DNA from: an uncultured Muribaculaceae bacterium | Lineage (GTDB): Bacteria; Bacteroidota; Bacteroidia; Bacteroidales; Muribaculaceae | Length of the DNA: 64,000 bases | Reading direction: 5' to 3' | NCBI GenBank assembly: GCA_947176745.1 | Contig: CAMWRV010000002.1 | Location: 1-64,000, forward strand | In this document: piece after piece, positions 16,064-25,509 of the stretch | Position numbering within the stretch: position 1 is the first letter of the stretch | Layout of the letters: every line of letters begins with the position of its first letter | Translations under genes and position numbers: made by a program | Notes under the pieces: model-generated | What the model was told of the DNA's origin: nothing | The model's database searches: none | Seen by the model: only the letters and a program-made list of their open reading frames with translations

Positions 16064-18271
16064 ATGGAAACGAATATCACTGACACCCTGAATCTCGCAG
16101 AAAGAAAGGTTCTTTTCTCTCTTGCATCACGTCTGCGGTCTCTACTTGAAGGCCGTCTCACTCCGGAAGAGATCGAATCTCTTTCAGCAGTGCTCCGCGA
16201 ATCAATGCGACACGGACTCTCCGCACATGATGACAAGGGGCTTCCGGTAGCGGAACTCACGCTTAAGACCGCGATAGCTTTTGCCGAGATGGTCGATCCT
16301 GACCACAACATACTTATAGCCATTCTGCTGCATCCTCTTGTCAAGCAAGGGGTGTTGAGTGTGGAGGATGTGGAGTCGCGATGGGGAGCCGACATTGCCG
16401 GTCTGCATCGCGGACTTGAGGAGGTGGCCCGCTTCAGCAACCGCAATTCGGCCACCAACCAGGACAATTTCCGCGGCCTCGTCATCTCTTTGGCCCATGA
16501 CATCCGGGTCATCATAATGATGATAGTCAAGAGCCTCGTGCTGATGCGGAGCATCAACCTGCATCCCGACGACGCATGGGTGCGCAATGTGGCCTTCGAG
16601 GCCAACTGTCTTTATGCCCAGCTCGCCCACAGGCTCGGACTCTATAAGATAAAGGGTGAGCTCGAGGATCTGTCGCTCAAATATACCAACCGTGAGATCT
16701 ACACGCAGATAGCTCACAAGCTGAATGCGACAAAGCGTTCGCGCGAGGCTTATATCAAGGCATTTATCGATCCTGTCAGAAGCGAGCTGGAGAAAGCCGG
16801 CCTGAAATTCGAGATAAAGGGACGCACCAAATCGATTTCTTCGATCTGGAACAAGATGCGGAAGCAGAAAGTCGATCTGCCCGGCATATACGACCTTTTC
16901 GCCATACGCGTCATTCTCGATTCGGAGGGCGCGAAGGAGAAAAGCGACTGCTGGCTTGCCTATTCGATTGTCGCCGATATGTACACCGCAAATCCGGCAC
17001 GCATGCGCGACTGGATCTCGATTCCCAAAAGCAACGGATACGAGTCGCTTCACGCCACAGTGATGGGGCCGGACAACAAATGGGTGGAGGTGCAGTTCCG
17101 CACCCGACGCATGGATCTTGTGGCCGAGAAAGGTCTTGCCGCCCACTGGCGATACAAAGGGGGCAAAGCTGACGGCACCGACCAGTGGATGAACAATATC
17201 CGCGACATACTCGAGACCGCCGATGCCGGGCCGATGCAGCTGATGAAGAACATCCACATGGATCCGTTCGGCAAGGAGGTGTTCGCGTTCACTCCGAAAG
17301 GCGACCTTTTCAGGCTATCCGGAGGTGCTACCGTGCTCGACTTCGCTTTCCATATCCACTCGAATGTCGGAGCGAGATGCACAGGCGCGATCGTCAACGG
17401 CCAGCTCCGTAAACTGAATTACAAGATACAGAACGGAGATACGGTCGAGATCGTTACCGCCGCCTCGCAGACTCCCAAACAGGAATGGCTCAACATCGTC
17501 ACCTCCTCAAAGGCCCGCAACAAGATCAAGCAGAGCCTCAACGAAGAGAAGCAGCGTCTTGCCGACCTCGGCAAGGAGGCACTGGCCCGGCGTGCAAAAA
17601 ACCGCAAGATCGAACTGGAGGAAGCCGTGATCATGAAGCTTATCAAGAAGATGGGCTATAAGTTCGCGCTCGACTTCTATGCCGATCTCGGCGCAGACAA
17701 GGTCGATCCGGGGCGGTTCCTGAACTCATACACGGCGTTTCTCTCGCCGCAGTCGGAGGCTGAACATGTGTCGGCCGAGGAGTTCGAGATCCGCCAGAAC
17801 GATGATTCCGCCGGCGCCCGCAGCGACGTGCTCGTGATAGGGGAGAAGTCGATCGACGGACTCAGCTACCGATTTGCCAAATGCTGCAACCCGATATATG
17901 GGGATGACGTGTTCGGTTTCATATCAAGCGACGGCGTGGTGAAGATCCATAAGAACTCATGTCCCAACGCGGCGCATATAAAGGATCGTTATCCTTATCG
18001 CGTGATCCGTGCGGACTGGAGCGGCAAGACCGGGCAGATGCTGCCGGCCACTCTCAGGGTGGTGGGCAATGACGACATCGGTATCGTAACCAACATCACG
18101 TCGATCATCTCGCACGAGCAGGGAGTCGCGCTCCGCAACATCTCGATCGATTCGCACGACGGCATGTTCCAGGGTTATCTCGTGATAGGGGTTTCCGACA
18201 ACCGTCAGCTCACCACGCTTGTTAAGAAGATAAAGACCGTGCGCGGCGTGAAAGATGTCGTCAGGGTCTAA
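16064..18271 (+). CDS. relA: RelA/SpoT-family (p)ppGpp synthetase with degenerate hydrolase domain
   Basis: 735 residues with the long RSH layout: N-terminal HD-like domain (about 45-200), synthetase domain (about 240-360; GRTKSISSIWNKM, GYESLHATVMG, EVQFRT), TGS domain (about 400-460; VFAFTPKGDLFRL), a zinc-finger-like region (AKCCNPIYGDDV) and C-terminal ACT domain (about 655-735). In the hydrolase domain the catalytic HD reads HP (LLHPLVKQ), and the usual ADRxHNMR stretch reads VKSLVLMRSI, so (p)ppGpp hydrolysis should be lost and the protein is RelA-like. A lipoprotein gene follows 15 bp downstream. Confidence 0.93.
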   Translation: METNITDTLNLAERKVLFSLASRLRSLLEGRLTPEEIESLSAVLRESMRHGLSAHDDKGLPVAELTLKTAIAFAEMVDPDHNILIAILLHPLVKQGVLSVEDVESRWGADIAGLHRGLEEVARFSNRNSATNQDNFRGLVISLAHDIRVIIMMIVKSLVLMRSINLHPDDAWVRNVAFEANCLYAQLAHRLGLYKIKGELEDLSLKYTNREIYTQIAHKLNATKRSREAYIKAFIDPVRSELEKAGLKFEIKGRTKSISSIWNKMRKQKVDLPGIYDLFAIRVILDSEGAKEKSDCWLAYSIVADMYTANPARMRDWISIPKSNGYESLHATVMGPDNKWVEVQFRTRRMDLVAEKGLAAHWRYKGGKADGTDQWMNNIRDILETADAGPMQLMKNIHMDPFGKEVFAFTPKGDLFRLSGGATVLDFAFHIHSNVGARCTGAIVNGQLRKLNYKIQNGDTVEIVTAASQTPKQEWLNIVTSSKARNKIKQSLNEEKQRLADLGKEALARRAKNRKIELEEAVIMKLIKKMGYKFALDFYADLGADKVDPGRFLNSYTAFLSPQSEAEHVSAEEFEIRQNDDSAGARSDVLVIGEKSIDGLSYRFAKCCNPIYGDDVFGFISSDGVVKIHKNSCPNAAHIKDRYPYRVIRADWSGKTGQMLPATLRVVGNDDIGIVTNITSIISHEQGVALRNISIDSHDGMFQGYLVIGVSDNRQLTTLVKKIKTVRGVKDVVRV

Positions 18272-18286
18272 AAAAAATACAGGGTT

Positions 18287-19012
18287 ATGAAAATTAAAGG
18301 ATTTTTATTGGGAGTGGCCGCTGTCTCGCTTATGTGTTCATGTGTGTCGAGAACAGATGAGGGCGAGAAGGCGAAAGCCGATTACGACCGGGCATTGTCG
18401 GATTCGATCGAGATCATCAGACAGGAGATCGATTCGTGCGATTCACGTATTTCAACGCTTCGTTCGCAGATCAACGGATGGGTCGGCGATTTCGCCACAG
18501 TCTCCAATCCGAGAGAGGCCGGGTCGTATATGATTCTGAATTCATTTAAAAACAAGTATCCGCTTTCTTCCACGGGGCTTGTGGCGAGGATCAACGACAA
18601 CGGCCAGTTCGAGCTTGTGGCCGCCCTGTCGGGCAAGCCGTTCGACTGTATCGTAGTGCAGGGCCCGGCGGATACGGCGACGTCGACGGTCGTTCCCAAC
18701 GACCAGGCTCTCAACTACCGCACTGCGGCACTGACCACAGTCCTCTTCACCGGTCCGGCCGCAGATTCCATTGGCGGTGTCATATCGGATAACGAGCTGA
18801 ATCCGCTCAAGGTCACTTATATGCAGGGGAAGCCTGTGCAGACGTGGAATATCCCGGCTGAAAACGCACGCATGATAGCCTACACGTATCGTTTCTACAA
18901 GAGTACACGCGAGCTGAGCCGTCTTGAACGCCGCGTCCCGATGCTACATGAGAAGATCAACCTGATCCGTCTGCACAAAGACCGTTCCGGTCAGGCTCAG
19001 GAAGGGGAATGA
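18287..19012 (+). CDS. lipoprotein of unknown function
   Basis: 241 residues with a lipobox (SLMCSC, Cys near 19). A coiled-coil-prone segment follows (SIEIIRQEIDSCDSRISTLR, about 40-60), then a beta-rich domain and a second helical segment near the C terminus (RELSRLERRVPMLHEKINLI). It is 15 bp downstream of relA and probably cotranscribed. I do not recognise the family and nothing in it points to a role in the stringent response. Confidence 0.75.
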   Translation: MKIKGFLLGVAAVSLMCSCVSRTDEGEKAKADYDRALSDSIEIIRQEIDSCDSRISTLRSQINGWVGDFATVSNPREAGSYMILNSFKNKYPLSSTGLVARINDNGQFELVAALSGKPFDCIVVQGPADTATSTVVPNDQALNYRTAALTTVLFTGPAADSIGGVISDNELNPLKVTYMQGKPVQTWNIPAENARMIAYTYRFYKSTRELSRLERRVPMLHEKINLIRLHKDRSGQAQEGE

Positions 19013-19056
19013 TATAAAGAGATATGTTCTGACGCTCTGACGGAGATTAATAAAAT

Positions 19057-19097
19057 TAAAGGCCGCTGAATCATTGGGAATCAGCGGCCTTTTGTTT
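19057..19097 (+). terminator. terminator of the relA operon
   Basis: AAAGGCCGCTGA pairs with TCAGCGGCCTTTT around a short A/T loop, followed by TGTTTG. It lies between convergent genes and can serve both strands. Confidence 0.8.
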
Positions 19098-19111
19098 GTG
19101 TTGCTTTTGCG

Positions 19112-20068
19112 TCACACAAGAAGTTTCTTGCGGAGATTGACGAGCATGTCCTGAGTCATGGCGTCAAGGTCGTATTCCGGTTTCCAGTCCCACTCGGTGC
19201 GTGCGCAGGTGTCGTCGAGTGAGTCGGGCCATGAATCGGCGATTTTCTGGCGCAGCGGGTCGAGGTCGTATTCCATCTCGAACCCGGGCACATATTCCTT
19301 TATCTTGTTGAAGATGATCTCCGGGTCGAAGCTCATTGACGCGATATTGAAAGAGTTGCGGTGAACGAGACGTGTCGGGTCGGCCTCCATGATCTCGATT
19401 GCGGCGCGGAGCGCGTCGGGCATGTACATCATGTCCATGAATGTCCCCGGTTTCAGGGGGCATTTGAATTTCTCTCCCTTTACGGCGGAGTAGTAGATGT
19501 CAACCGCATAGTCGGTGGTGCCTCCGCCGGGAAGTGTGGTGTATGATATGAGGCCGGGGAAGCGTACCGAGCGGGTGTCGACGCCGAAGCGGCGTGCGTA
19601 ATAGTCGCTGAGAAGCTCGCCGCTCACTTTGGTGACGCCGTAGATTGTGGCGGGACGCTGTATGGTGTCCTGAGGAGTCTTGACATGCGGAGTCTCCGGA
19701 CCGAATGATCCGATTGAGCTCGGTGTGAAGACGGCGCAGCCATGCTCGCGGGCCACCTCAAGAGTGTTGAAGAGACCTCCGACACCTATGGCCCATGCAA
19801 GCTGGGGCTTGGCCTCGGCTACAGCCGAGAGAAGGGCGGCGAGATTGTATATGGTGTCGATGTCATATTTCTTTACGACATCGGCTATCTGCTGCGGGTT
19901 GGTGATGTCGACGATCTCGGCGGGTCCGCTCTCGGCGAGTTCTCCTTTGGGAGGAGCGGCGGGAATGTATCCGCACACCACGTTCGCGTTGCCATAGATG
20001 CCACGCAGCTTCATAATCAGTTCGGATCCGATCTGGCCGGTGCCTCCGATCACAAGTATATTCTTCAT
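19112..20068 (-). CDS. tdh: L-threonine 3-dehydrogenase, epimerase-like (SDR) type
   Basis: 318-residue extended short-chain dehydrogenase: NAD-binding GGTGQIGSEL (residues 8-17) and catalytic Y143-x3-K147 (YGVTK). Sequence alone fits the NAD-dependent epimerase family; the threonine dehydrogenase call comes from overall resemblance to that subfamily (PSSIGSFGPETP) and from the divergent kbl gene, whose enzyme uses its product 2-amino-3-oxobutyrate. Together they turn L-threonine into glycine and acetyl-CoA. The promoter is at 20151-20158, back to back with that of kbl. Confidence 0.88.
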   Translation of the reverse strand: MKNILVIGGTGQIGSELIMKLRGIYGNANVVCGYIPAAPPKGELAESGPAEIVDITNPQQIADVVKKYDIDTIYNLAALLSAVAEAKPQLAWAIGVGGLFNTLEVAREHGCAVFTPSSIGSFGPETPHVKTPQDTIQRPATIYGVTKVSGELLSDYYARRFGVDTRSVRFPGLISYTTLPGGGTTDYAVDIYYSAVKGEKFKCPLKPGTFMDMMYMPDALRAAIEIMEADPTRLVHRNSFNIASMSFDPEIIFNKIKEYVPGFEMEYDLDPLRQKIADSWPDSLDDTCARTEWDWKPEYDLDAMTQDMLVNLRKKLLV

Positions 20069-20150
20069 TGTTAGGGTATAAATTTAAGGATAGTCCCGCC
20101 TTGCCGGAATACTTTGGACCGGTTTGGCCGGACGTTTCATGATTCAGATG

Positions 20151-20158
20151 CAAAAATA
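20151..20158 (-). promoter_or_regulatory. tdh promoter
   Basis: Reads TATTTTTG on the minus strand. It is 42 bp from the divergent kbl -7 box, so one regulator could control both. Confidence 0.6.
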
Positions 20159-20200
20159 AAAAAAATTAATGAAAAAGATGAAAAATCGGGAGTCTTTTAT

Positions 20201-20208
20201 TATCTTTG
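20201..20208 (+). promoter_or_regulatory. kbl promoter
   Basis: TATCTTTG, -7 box; predicted leader about 20 nt to the ATG at 20234. This rules out the upstream in-frame start at 20114. Confidence 0.7.
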
Positions 20209-20233
20209 TGTCAACAATCAAAGAACTAATATC

Positions 20234-21427
20234 ATGTATAAGAATTTCAAAGCACATCTTGAAAAGGAGCTTCAGGACATCAAGGATGCCGGTCTCTACA
20301 AAAACGAGCGTGTCATCGTCACACCCCAGAGCAGCGACATCGAGGTCGAGGGTGCCAAAGGGGAAGTTCTGAACTTCTGCGCCAACAATTACCTTGGTCT
20401 CGCTGATAACTCCCGTCTTATCGAAGCTGCGAAGAAAGCTATGGACAACCGTGGATACGGCATGTCGTCAGTGCGCTTCATCTGCGGCACACAGGATCTT
20501 CACAAGGAGCTGGAGAAGTCAATCAGCGAATATTTCAAGACTGAGGACACAATTCTTTACGCGGCATGTTTCGATGCCAACGGCGGTCTGTTCGAGCCTC
20601 TTTTCACTGAGGAAGACGCCATCATCAGCGATTCGCTCAACCACGCCTCCATCATCGACGGTGTCCGTCTCTGCAAGGCAAAGCGTTTCCGCTACAAGAA
20701 CGCCGACATGGCCGATCTCGAACGCTGCCTTCAGGAGGCCAGGGACTGCCGTTTCCGCATCATCGCCACCGACGGTGTTTTCTCGATGGACGGCAATGTG
20801 GCCCCGATGGACAGAATCTGTGAACTGGCGGAAAAGTATGACGCGCTTGTAATGGTCGACGAGAGCCATTCGGCAGGAGTTGTCGGAAAGACAGGCCACG
20901 GTGTGGCCGAACAGTTCGACTGCTACGGCAAGATCGACATATTCACCGGCACGCTCGGCAAGTCGTTCGGCGGAGCCATGGGCGGTTTCACCACCGGTCG
21001 CAAAGAGATTATCGACATGCTTCGCCAGCGTTCGCGTCCCTACCTGTTCTCGAATTCTGTGGCACCCTCTATCGTGGGCGCGAGCATCGAGATGTTCCGC
21101 ATGCTCGGCGAGAGCGACGACCTTCATTCGCATCTGATGGAGAATGTAGAGTATTTCCGTACCCGCATGATCGAGGCCGGATTTGACATCAAGCCCACAC
21201 AGAGCGCGATCTGCGCCGTGATGCTCTATGATGCGAAACTCTCGCAGGATTTCGCTGCCGAAATGCAGAAAGAAGGCATATACGTTACCGGATTCTATTA
21301 TCCTGTCGTTCCGAAAGACCAGGCCCGTATCCGCGTGCAGCTCTCCGCTGCCCACACACGCGAGCAGCTCGACAAGGCAATCGCCGCTTTCATAAGCGTC
21401 GGCAAGCGTCTCGGCGTTCTGAAATAA
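20234..21427 (+). CDS. kbl: glycine C-acetyltransferase (2-amino-3-ketobutyrate CoA ligase)
   Basis: 397-residue PLP enzyme of the alpha-oxoamine synthase family that splits 2-amino-3-oxobutyrate with CoA into glycine and acetyl-CoA. The PLP lysine is K243 in GTLGKSFGGAMGG. Other family motifs: NFCANNYLGLAD near residue 45, DSLNHASIIDG and VDESHSAGVVGKTG. The start is the ATG at 20234 (MYKNFKAHL), placed by the promoter at 20201-20208. It is divergent from tdh, which makes its substrate. Confidence 0.95.
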   Translation: MYKNFKAHLEKELQDIKDAGLYKNERVIVTPQSSDIEVEGAKGEVLNFCANNYLGLADNSRLIEAAKKAMDNRGYGMSSVRFICGTQDLHKELEKSISEYFKTEDTILYAACFDANGGLFEPLFTEEDAIISDSLNHASIIDGVRLCKAKRFRYKNADMADLERCLQEARDCRFRIIATDGVFSMDGNVAPMDRICELAEKYDALVMVDESHSAGVVGKTGHGVAEQFDCYGKIDIFTGTLGKSFGGAMGGFTTGRKEIIDMLRQRSRPYLFSNSVAPSIVGASIEMFRMLGESDDLHSHLMENVEYFRTRMIEAGFDIKPTQSAICAVMLYDAKLSQDFAAEMQKEGIYVTGFYYPVVPKDQARIRVQLSAAHTREQLDKAIAAFISVGKRLGVLK

Positions 21428-21450
21428 TCCGAACGGACCGAATGAATATA

Positions 21451-21483
21451 AAAGACTCCGAGCCACTGTGGCTCGGAGTCTTT
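21451..21483. terminator. bidirectional terminator between kbl and the porin gene
   Basis: AAAGACTCCGAGCC pairs with GGCTCGGAGTCTTT; A- and T-rich flanks suit both converging transcripts. Confidence 0.85.
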
Positions 21484-21517
21484 CTTATAATATAGTTTGT
21501 CTCGTCTTCGTGACCGA

Positions 21518-23587
21518 TCAGTTGGCGAAGTCAATCGAGAGGCCGAGTCTGAACTGCCTCGGATCGACAGGGTAGTGGGGCAGCGAGAAATAGTCTTTTG
21601 AGAACCATCCCTGATTCAGGTGGCTGCACATCACGAAAAAGCGGACCTTATAGAGCTTGCATGTCAGATAGACGTTGGAATTTATGAAATTCCCGACCTT
21701 GACGGCGTCCGCTCCCTGGGTGTGGAATGTCATGGTGGCCGGCTGGTAGGCGAGTCCGGTGTATTTCGTGTACCAGTCCACGTCGAAGCCAATCTGCACT
21801 GTCAGCGCCCTGAACGCGTGGAAATAGAGGAACATGTTGCTGTAGACGCTCAGTTCAGGCAGCGGAGTGATCGAGGAATCCGATGTCTTCTGGTAAGTCA
21901 CGGTGTTGTTCCAGTTCCAGATGCCGAAGCGGAGCTTCTGCTCTATGGCGGCCGAGAATACCTGGACATTGCCGCCATATTGGCGCGGCATGCAGTCGGA
22001 GTCAAAATATATCTGGTTCTGCACGTTCTCCACTCCCACGCGCAGCTCGGTGCGAGTCCAGGGTATCGACAGCCGGCCCTCGGCACGGAAACTGCGTATT
22101 TTGCCGAAGTCATTGTTCCATATGAAGTGGTTGCCGACGTAATGGTCGAGCATGTAGTTCGGCTCGATGTTGCGGAAGAAACCGTTGACATTGATGCGCA
22201 CCGTGTCTTTGCCGAGTCGGAATTTAGTCTCCATCTCCCCTCTGACGTCGATGTCGCCTATGGCGTCGCCGAGCAGTCCGAATCTGGCGTCGGCGGCATA
22301 TCTGATGGCGGTGCCACGGGTTTTCTCAATGCGGCCTCCCACCCAGAGCCGGTTGCGTGTGCGGCGTAGAAACGACTCATATCCTTCGGGCGTCTGGGAG
22401 AGGGAGCCGTCATCCGGAGTCTCCGTGTCGACCGATACTTCCGGGCTGTCATCCCCCCCGCCGCCTTCGGACGCTGTGTCCATGCCGAGCACGTTGTAGC
22501 TGTAACGGTCTATCTCATAGGTTGCGTAAGCGGCTATGCCGAACTTCGCCCACTTCCTGAACCCTTCGATCATCTCGATTCCCACTGTGTTGGAGACCGA
22601 CCACCATGAAGCCTCGTCGCGGGTTTCCGAAGTGTTGAAATATGTGTTCTTCCAGAATTTCGATGCCTCTCCCGAGTTCTGGTTAAGAAAGAGATGGCTG
22701 TTGTCTTTCCAGTCAAAAGTGTAGACAAATTTTGTGACCGGCACATACTCGCGCCGCTCCACGGTATCTTCCGGCTGGGTGTTGTCCTGCCAGAATCCTA
22801 CCTTGTAGGCGTGGCTCATGTAGAGCTGCGAGCCGACGAGTCTGCTGTGGGCTGCGGTGAGGTTGACCGGTATGCTTTTCGGCTCGATCGAGTTGACGCC
22901 TCCCTGCAGTTCGGCCGGATCTGTGATGTAGAGGTCGTTGGTTATTCCGCCGTTTTCCTTGTTGAGATGGTTGTAATGGTTGTAGAACGCCTGCATCTCA
23001 TATCGGTCGCCGGTGTAATATCCTGAGAATCCGAATCCGAGGCCTTTGGCCGCCTGTTCGGCATATGACCCTTTGGTGTAAGGATAGTCGATCCATGCGC
23101 CGATGCCGATCTTGCGGTTCACATTTCCGGCAAACACAGCTTTCAGATGATCCGTGCGGTTTTCGGTGCCATAGCCCATGTTGTAGGAGAGCTGGGTGTA
23201 GGGTATGAACACGTTATAGAATTTCTGCTTGTCGAATGTCGGCAGCCAGTATGAGAGAGCGTTGTCGAAATAAAAGGGAGTCTCGGCCGGCCGATCGAAA
23301 TAGATCATGTTGATCGCAGGCCCGGTGAACTGGCCGGTCGATGCCCAGGCATCGGAGGTCATTGAAGTCACGAACTGTCGCTGATAGTTGTAGAGCACGG
23401 TGTCCATCGTTGACTCTACGTGAGTGCCGAGCGGCCACGACAGAGTCCACGCCGAACCCGGAGGATAAGTCTTGTCGCTGTCGGAGTTCTTGCCTGTCTG
23501 CGCAGAGGCCGATGCGATGATCATCATAAACAGAATGACGATATACACGCAGTGTGACAGGCGTTTATTTATATAAGTCTCGCTCAA
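21518..23587 (-). CDS. putative outer-membrane porin (Porin_10-like)
   Basis: About 689 residues. A signal peptide (VYIVILFMMIIASASAQ) is followed by a long beta-strand-rich sequence with alternating aromatic residues and a C-terminal strand (QFRLGLSIDFAN) typical of outer-membrane barrels; it fits the Bacteroidetes putative-porin family. The substrate is unknown. The frame is open to a TTG at 23680, but the -7 box at 23659-23666 lies inside that extension, so translation must begin downstream. The TTG at 23587 (LSETYINKR) is my best choice; no ATG precedes the hydrophobic core. Confidence 0.75.
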   Translation of the reverse strand: MSETYINKRLSHCVYIVILFMMIIASASAQTGKNSDSDKTYPPGSAWTLSWPLGTHVESTMDTVLYNYQRQFVTSMTSDAWASTGQFTGPAINMIYFDRPAETPFYFDNALSYWLPTFDKQKFYNVFIPYTQLSYNMGYGTENRTDHLKAVFAGNVNRKIGIGAWIDYPYTKGSYAEQAAKGLGFGFSGYYTGDRYEMQAFYNHYNHLNKENGGITNDLYITDPAELQGGVNSIEPKSIPVNLTAAHSRLVGSQLYMSHAYKVGFWQDNTQPEDTVERREYVPVTKFVYTFDWKDNSHLFLNQNSGEASKFWKNTYFNTSETRDEASWWSVSNTVGIEMIEGFRKWAKFGIAAYATYEIDRYSYNVLGMDTASEGGGGDDSPEVSVDTETPDDGSLSQTPEGYESFLRRTRNRLWVGGRIEKTRGTAIRYAADARFGLLGDAIGDIDVRGEMETKFRLGKDTVRINVNGFFRNIEPNYMLDHYVGNHFIWNNDFGKIRSFRAEGRLSIPWTRTELRVGVENVQNQIYFDSDCMPRQYGGNVQVFSAAIEQKLRFGIWNWNNTVTYQKTSDSSITPLPELSVYSNMFLYFHAFRALTVQIGFDVDWYTKYTGLAYQPATMTFHTQGADAVKVGNFINSNVYLTCKLYKVRFFVMCSHLNQGWFSKDYFSLPHYPVDPRQFRLGLSIDFAN

Positions 23588-23658
23588 GATGCCGTTAATT
23601 TGTAGCTTTATTAAAGTGGTGTCAGTCGGTTTCACAGGGTATGAAACAACTTCTGATG

Positions 23659-23666
23659 CAAAATTA
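23659..23666 (-). promoter_or_regulatory. promoter of the putative porin gene
   Basis: Reads TAATTTTG on the minus strand. It sets transcription start near 23654 and so excludes the far-upstream TTG at 23680 as start codon. Confidence 0.6.
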
Positions 23667-23729
23667 CAAAAAATAAGCAAGTGTTCAAATTTAAGAAAGT
23701 ATAAAAGAGCGGCTGCATGAAATGGTAAG

Positions 23730-23756
23730 GGGCATCCCTTTGGTCAGGATGCCCCG
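23730..23756 (-). terminator. hairpin downstream of the DUF4301 gene
   Basis: GGGGCATCC (23730-23738) pairs perfectly with GGATGCCCC (23748-23756). It follows the DUF4301 stop on the minus strand, but a T-run is lacking. Confidence 0.5.
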
Positions 23757-23790
23757 TCGATCACGTTGTAAGATGGCGCAGTATGATTAG

Positions 23791-25332
23791 TTAGTCTGCA
23801 AGTTGCGGCATGGGCTGGTGGGCGGGCCGCAACAGGTCGTTGACAGTCTTGACCGGGTTGAATGTCTGTGCCGGCACCTCAATGAAGAGTGTGTTCCAGT
23901 CGCTCATGGCTCCGTTCCAGAGTCCTGGCAGCTCAAGAGCTTTTATGTCGTGGCCTTCACGGCTTTTTTCCGATATGAACCCGGTGGATTTGTCGACATA
24001 TTTTCTCAGGTCGAACTTCTCTCCGTTATAGTCGTGTATGGCCACGGCAAGATCGACAGGGTTGAAGTGTGTCGATTCCTTGAGCATTTTCGATGCGTTC
24101 TTGTCTTTTGGGTCGATCTGCGACGATTCAAGAATCTGCGGACTGACCGTGCCGTCCTGATTGTAGACAAGGAACGGTCCGCCCCCCGGTTCCCCTTCGT
24201 TGCGCACCATGCCGCAGACGCGCAGCGGTCTGTTCAGCTTTGAGAAGATATAGGCGGCTTTCTCCTCGGCGTTCATCTCGTCGGTCTTGTCGTGGGTGAT
24301 GCAAAGCACATTGCGGAGAAACGCCACCATTTCTTCGAGAGCGGAGGCATCGGCTTTCTTTTCCGCTATCATGCGGGCATATGAGTCCATTTTCTGCTTT
24401 ACGGCCACCAGCGTGCCGCCAAGCACTTTCTTGTATTGAATCGTGGCTCCGCGGTGAGTGTCGGGCACGACATTGTCGATGTTCTTTATGAAGATCACGT
24501 CGGCGTCAAGATCGTTGAGATTTTCGATCAGCGCACCGTGTCCGCCGGGGCGGAAGAACAGTTCGCCGTTCTCTCTGTAGGGTGTCCCGTCAACAGAGAC
24601 AGCTATAGTGTCGGTGCACGGTTTCTGCACGCTGTAGCTGACGTCGAACCGTACTCCATACTCATGTCCGAGATGTCCGGCAGCTTCCTCGACTTTCATT
24701 CTCACAAGCGGCAGGTGGTCTTCTGAGACGGTGAAATGCACATGCACATTTCCTCCCTTTTCGGCGGCGTAAGCAGCGCCTTCGGCCAGGTGTTCCTCAA
24801 GGGCGGTGCGCGATGTGCCGGTCACTTTGTGAAACTGGAGCAGGGCTTTGGGGAGGTGTCCGTAGTTCAGACCGCTCTTGTCGATCAGTGAACTTACAAT
24901 GTCTTTATATCTTTTCTCCCTGACCAGAGAGTCTACGCTCAGTCCGTGGTTCGAGAGAGTGACGAAGTTGAGTCTCGGAAAGAAAGCGAAATCCTCGATG
25001 CGTTCGAAAAACTTCTTCATGAAGTCGGTGTCGGGGCGGTCGGATTTGCCGTTGACGAACGAATAGAGATCCTTGAACATGCGCGACGCCGCGCCGCTGG
25101 CGGGCACCATTTTCATCACCGTGCCCCCTTTGTCGAGAAACTCTTCCCAGCAAGTGATGGCTCCGATCTCCATTTCAGGGGTGAGACGTGATATACCGTT
25201 TCCGGGTGTGGCCGCGCTGTCAAGCCGGAGAAAAGGAAACCCGCGGCGGAGCATCTCAAGTTGTTCGTCGAGTCTTTCCTCGCTGATTCCTTTCTCTTTG
25301 ATCAGGTCGAGATCTTCTTTCTGTAATTTCAT
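23791..25332 (-). CDS. DUF4301 family protein
   Basis: 513 residues, full length for this Bacteroidetes family of unknown function. Conserved blocks include VMKMVPASGAASRMFKDLY (about 68-86), LPKALLQFHK and FFRPGGHGALIENLNDLDAD. The GASR-type loop and the H/G-rich block recall nucleotide-sugar-handling enzymes, but I cannot support a function. It is a single gene with its own promoter at 25394-25401, set between an inward-facing porin gene and a deaminase gene. Confidence 0.85.
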   Translation of the reverse strand: MKLQKEDLDLIKEKGISEERLDEQLEMLRRGFPFLRLDSAATPGNGISRLTPEMEIGAITCWEEFLDKGGTVMKMVPASGAASRMFKDLYSFVNGKSDRPDTDFMKKFFERIEDFAFFPRLNFVTLSNHGLSVDSLVREKRYKDIVSSLIDKSGLNYGHLPKALLQFHKVTGTSRTALEEHLAEGAAYAAEKGGNVHVHFTVSEDHLPLVRMKVEEAAGHLGHEYGVRFDVSYSVQKPCTDTIAVSVDGTPYRENGELFFRPGGHGALIENLNDLDADVIFIKNIDNVVPDTHRGATIQYKKVLGGTLVAVKQKMDSYARMIAEKKADASALEEMVAFLRNVLCITHDKTDEMNAEEKAAYIFSKLNRPLRVCGMVRNEGEPGGGPFLVYNQDGTVSPQILESSQIDPKDKNASKMLKESTHFNPVDLAVAIHDYNGEKFDLRKYVDKSTGFISEKSREGHDIKALELPGLWNGAMSDWNTLFIEVPAQTFNPVKTVNDLLRPAHQPMPQLAD

Positions 25333-25393
25333 AATATGTTTTGTTTTGGGTTTGTTTTGTCTTGTGCCTGAAAATGTCTCGGACTTTCTGCGG

Positions 25394-25401
25394 CAAAGTT
25401 A
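25394..25401 (-). promoter_or_regulatory. promoter of the DUF4301 gene
   Basis: Reads TAACTTTG on the minus strand, about 62 bp before the ATG. Confidence 0.6.
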
Positions 25402-25483
25402 TGAATTCCGGCAGAATATCAGATGGCTGGAGGCCGGAATTGACAGTAAAAGCAATAATTTTTATAGTCATTCTGGCGCTTGG

Positions 25484-25496
25484 GATGGGGTCTTAA
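25484..25496 (+). repeat. dispersed intergenic repeat, copy D (short)
   Basis: TGGGATGGGGTCT followed by TAAA; matches only the right end of copies A and B and could be chance. Confidence 0.35.
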
Positions 25497-25509
25497 AGGC
25501 CTGCGGGTG

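Noticed and set aside
23588..23680. N-terminal extension of the putative porin from a TTG at 23680
   Set aside because: A -7 promoter box lies inside the extension, so the transcript would not contain it, and the added residues precede the signal peptide.
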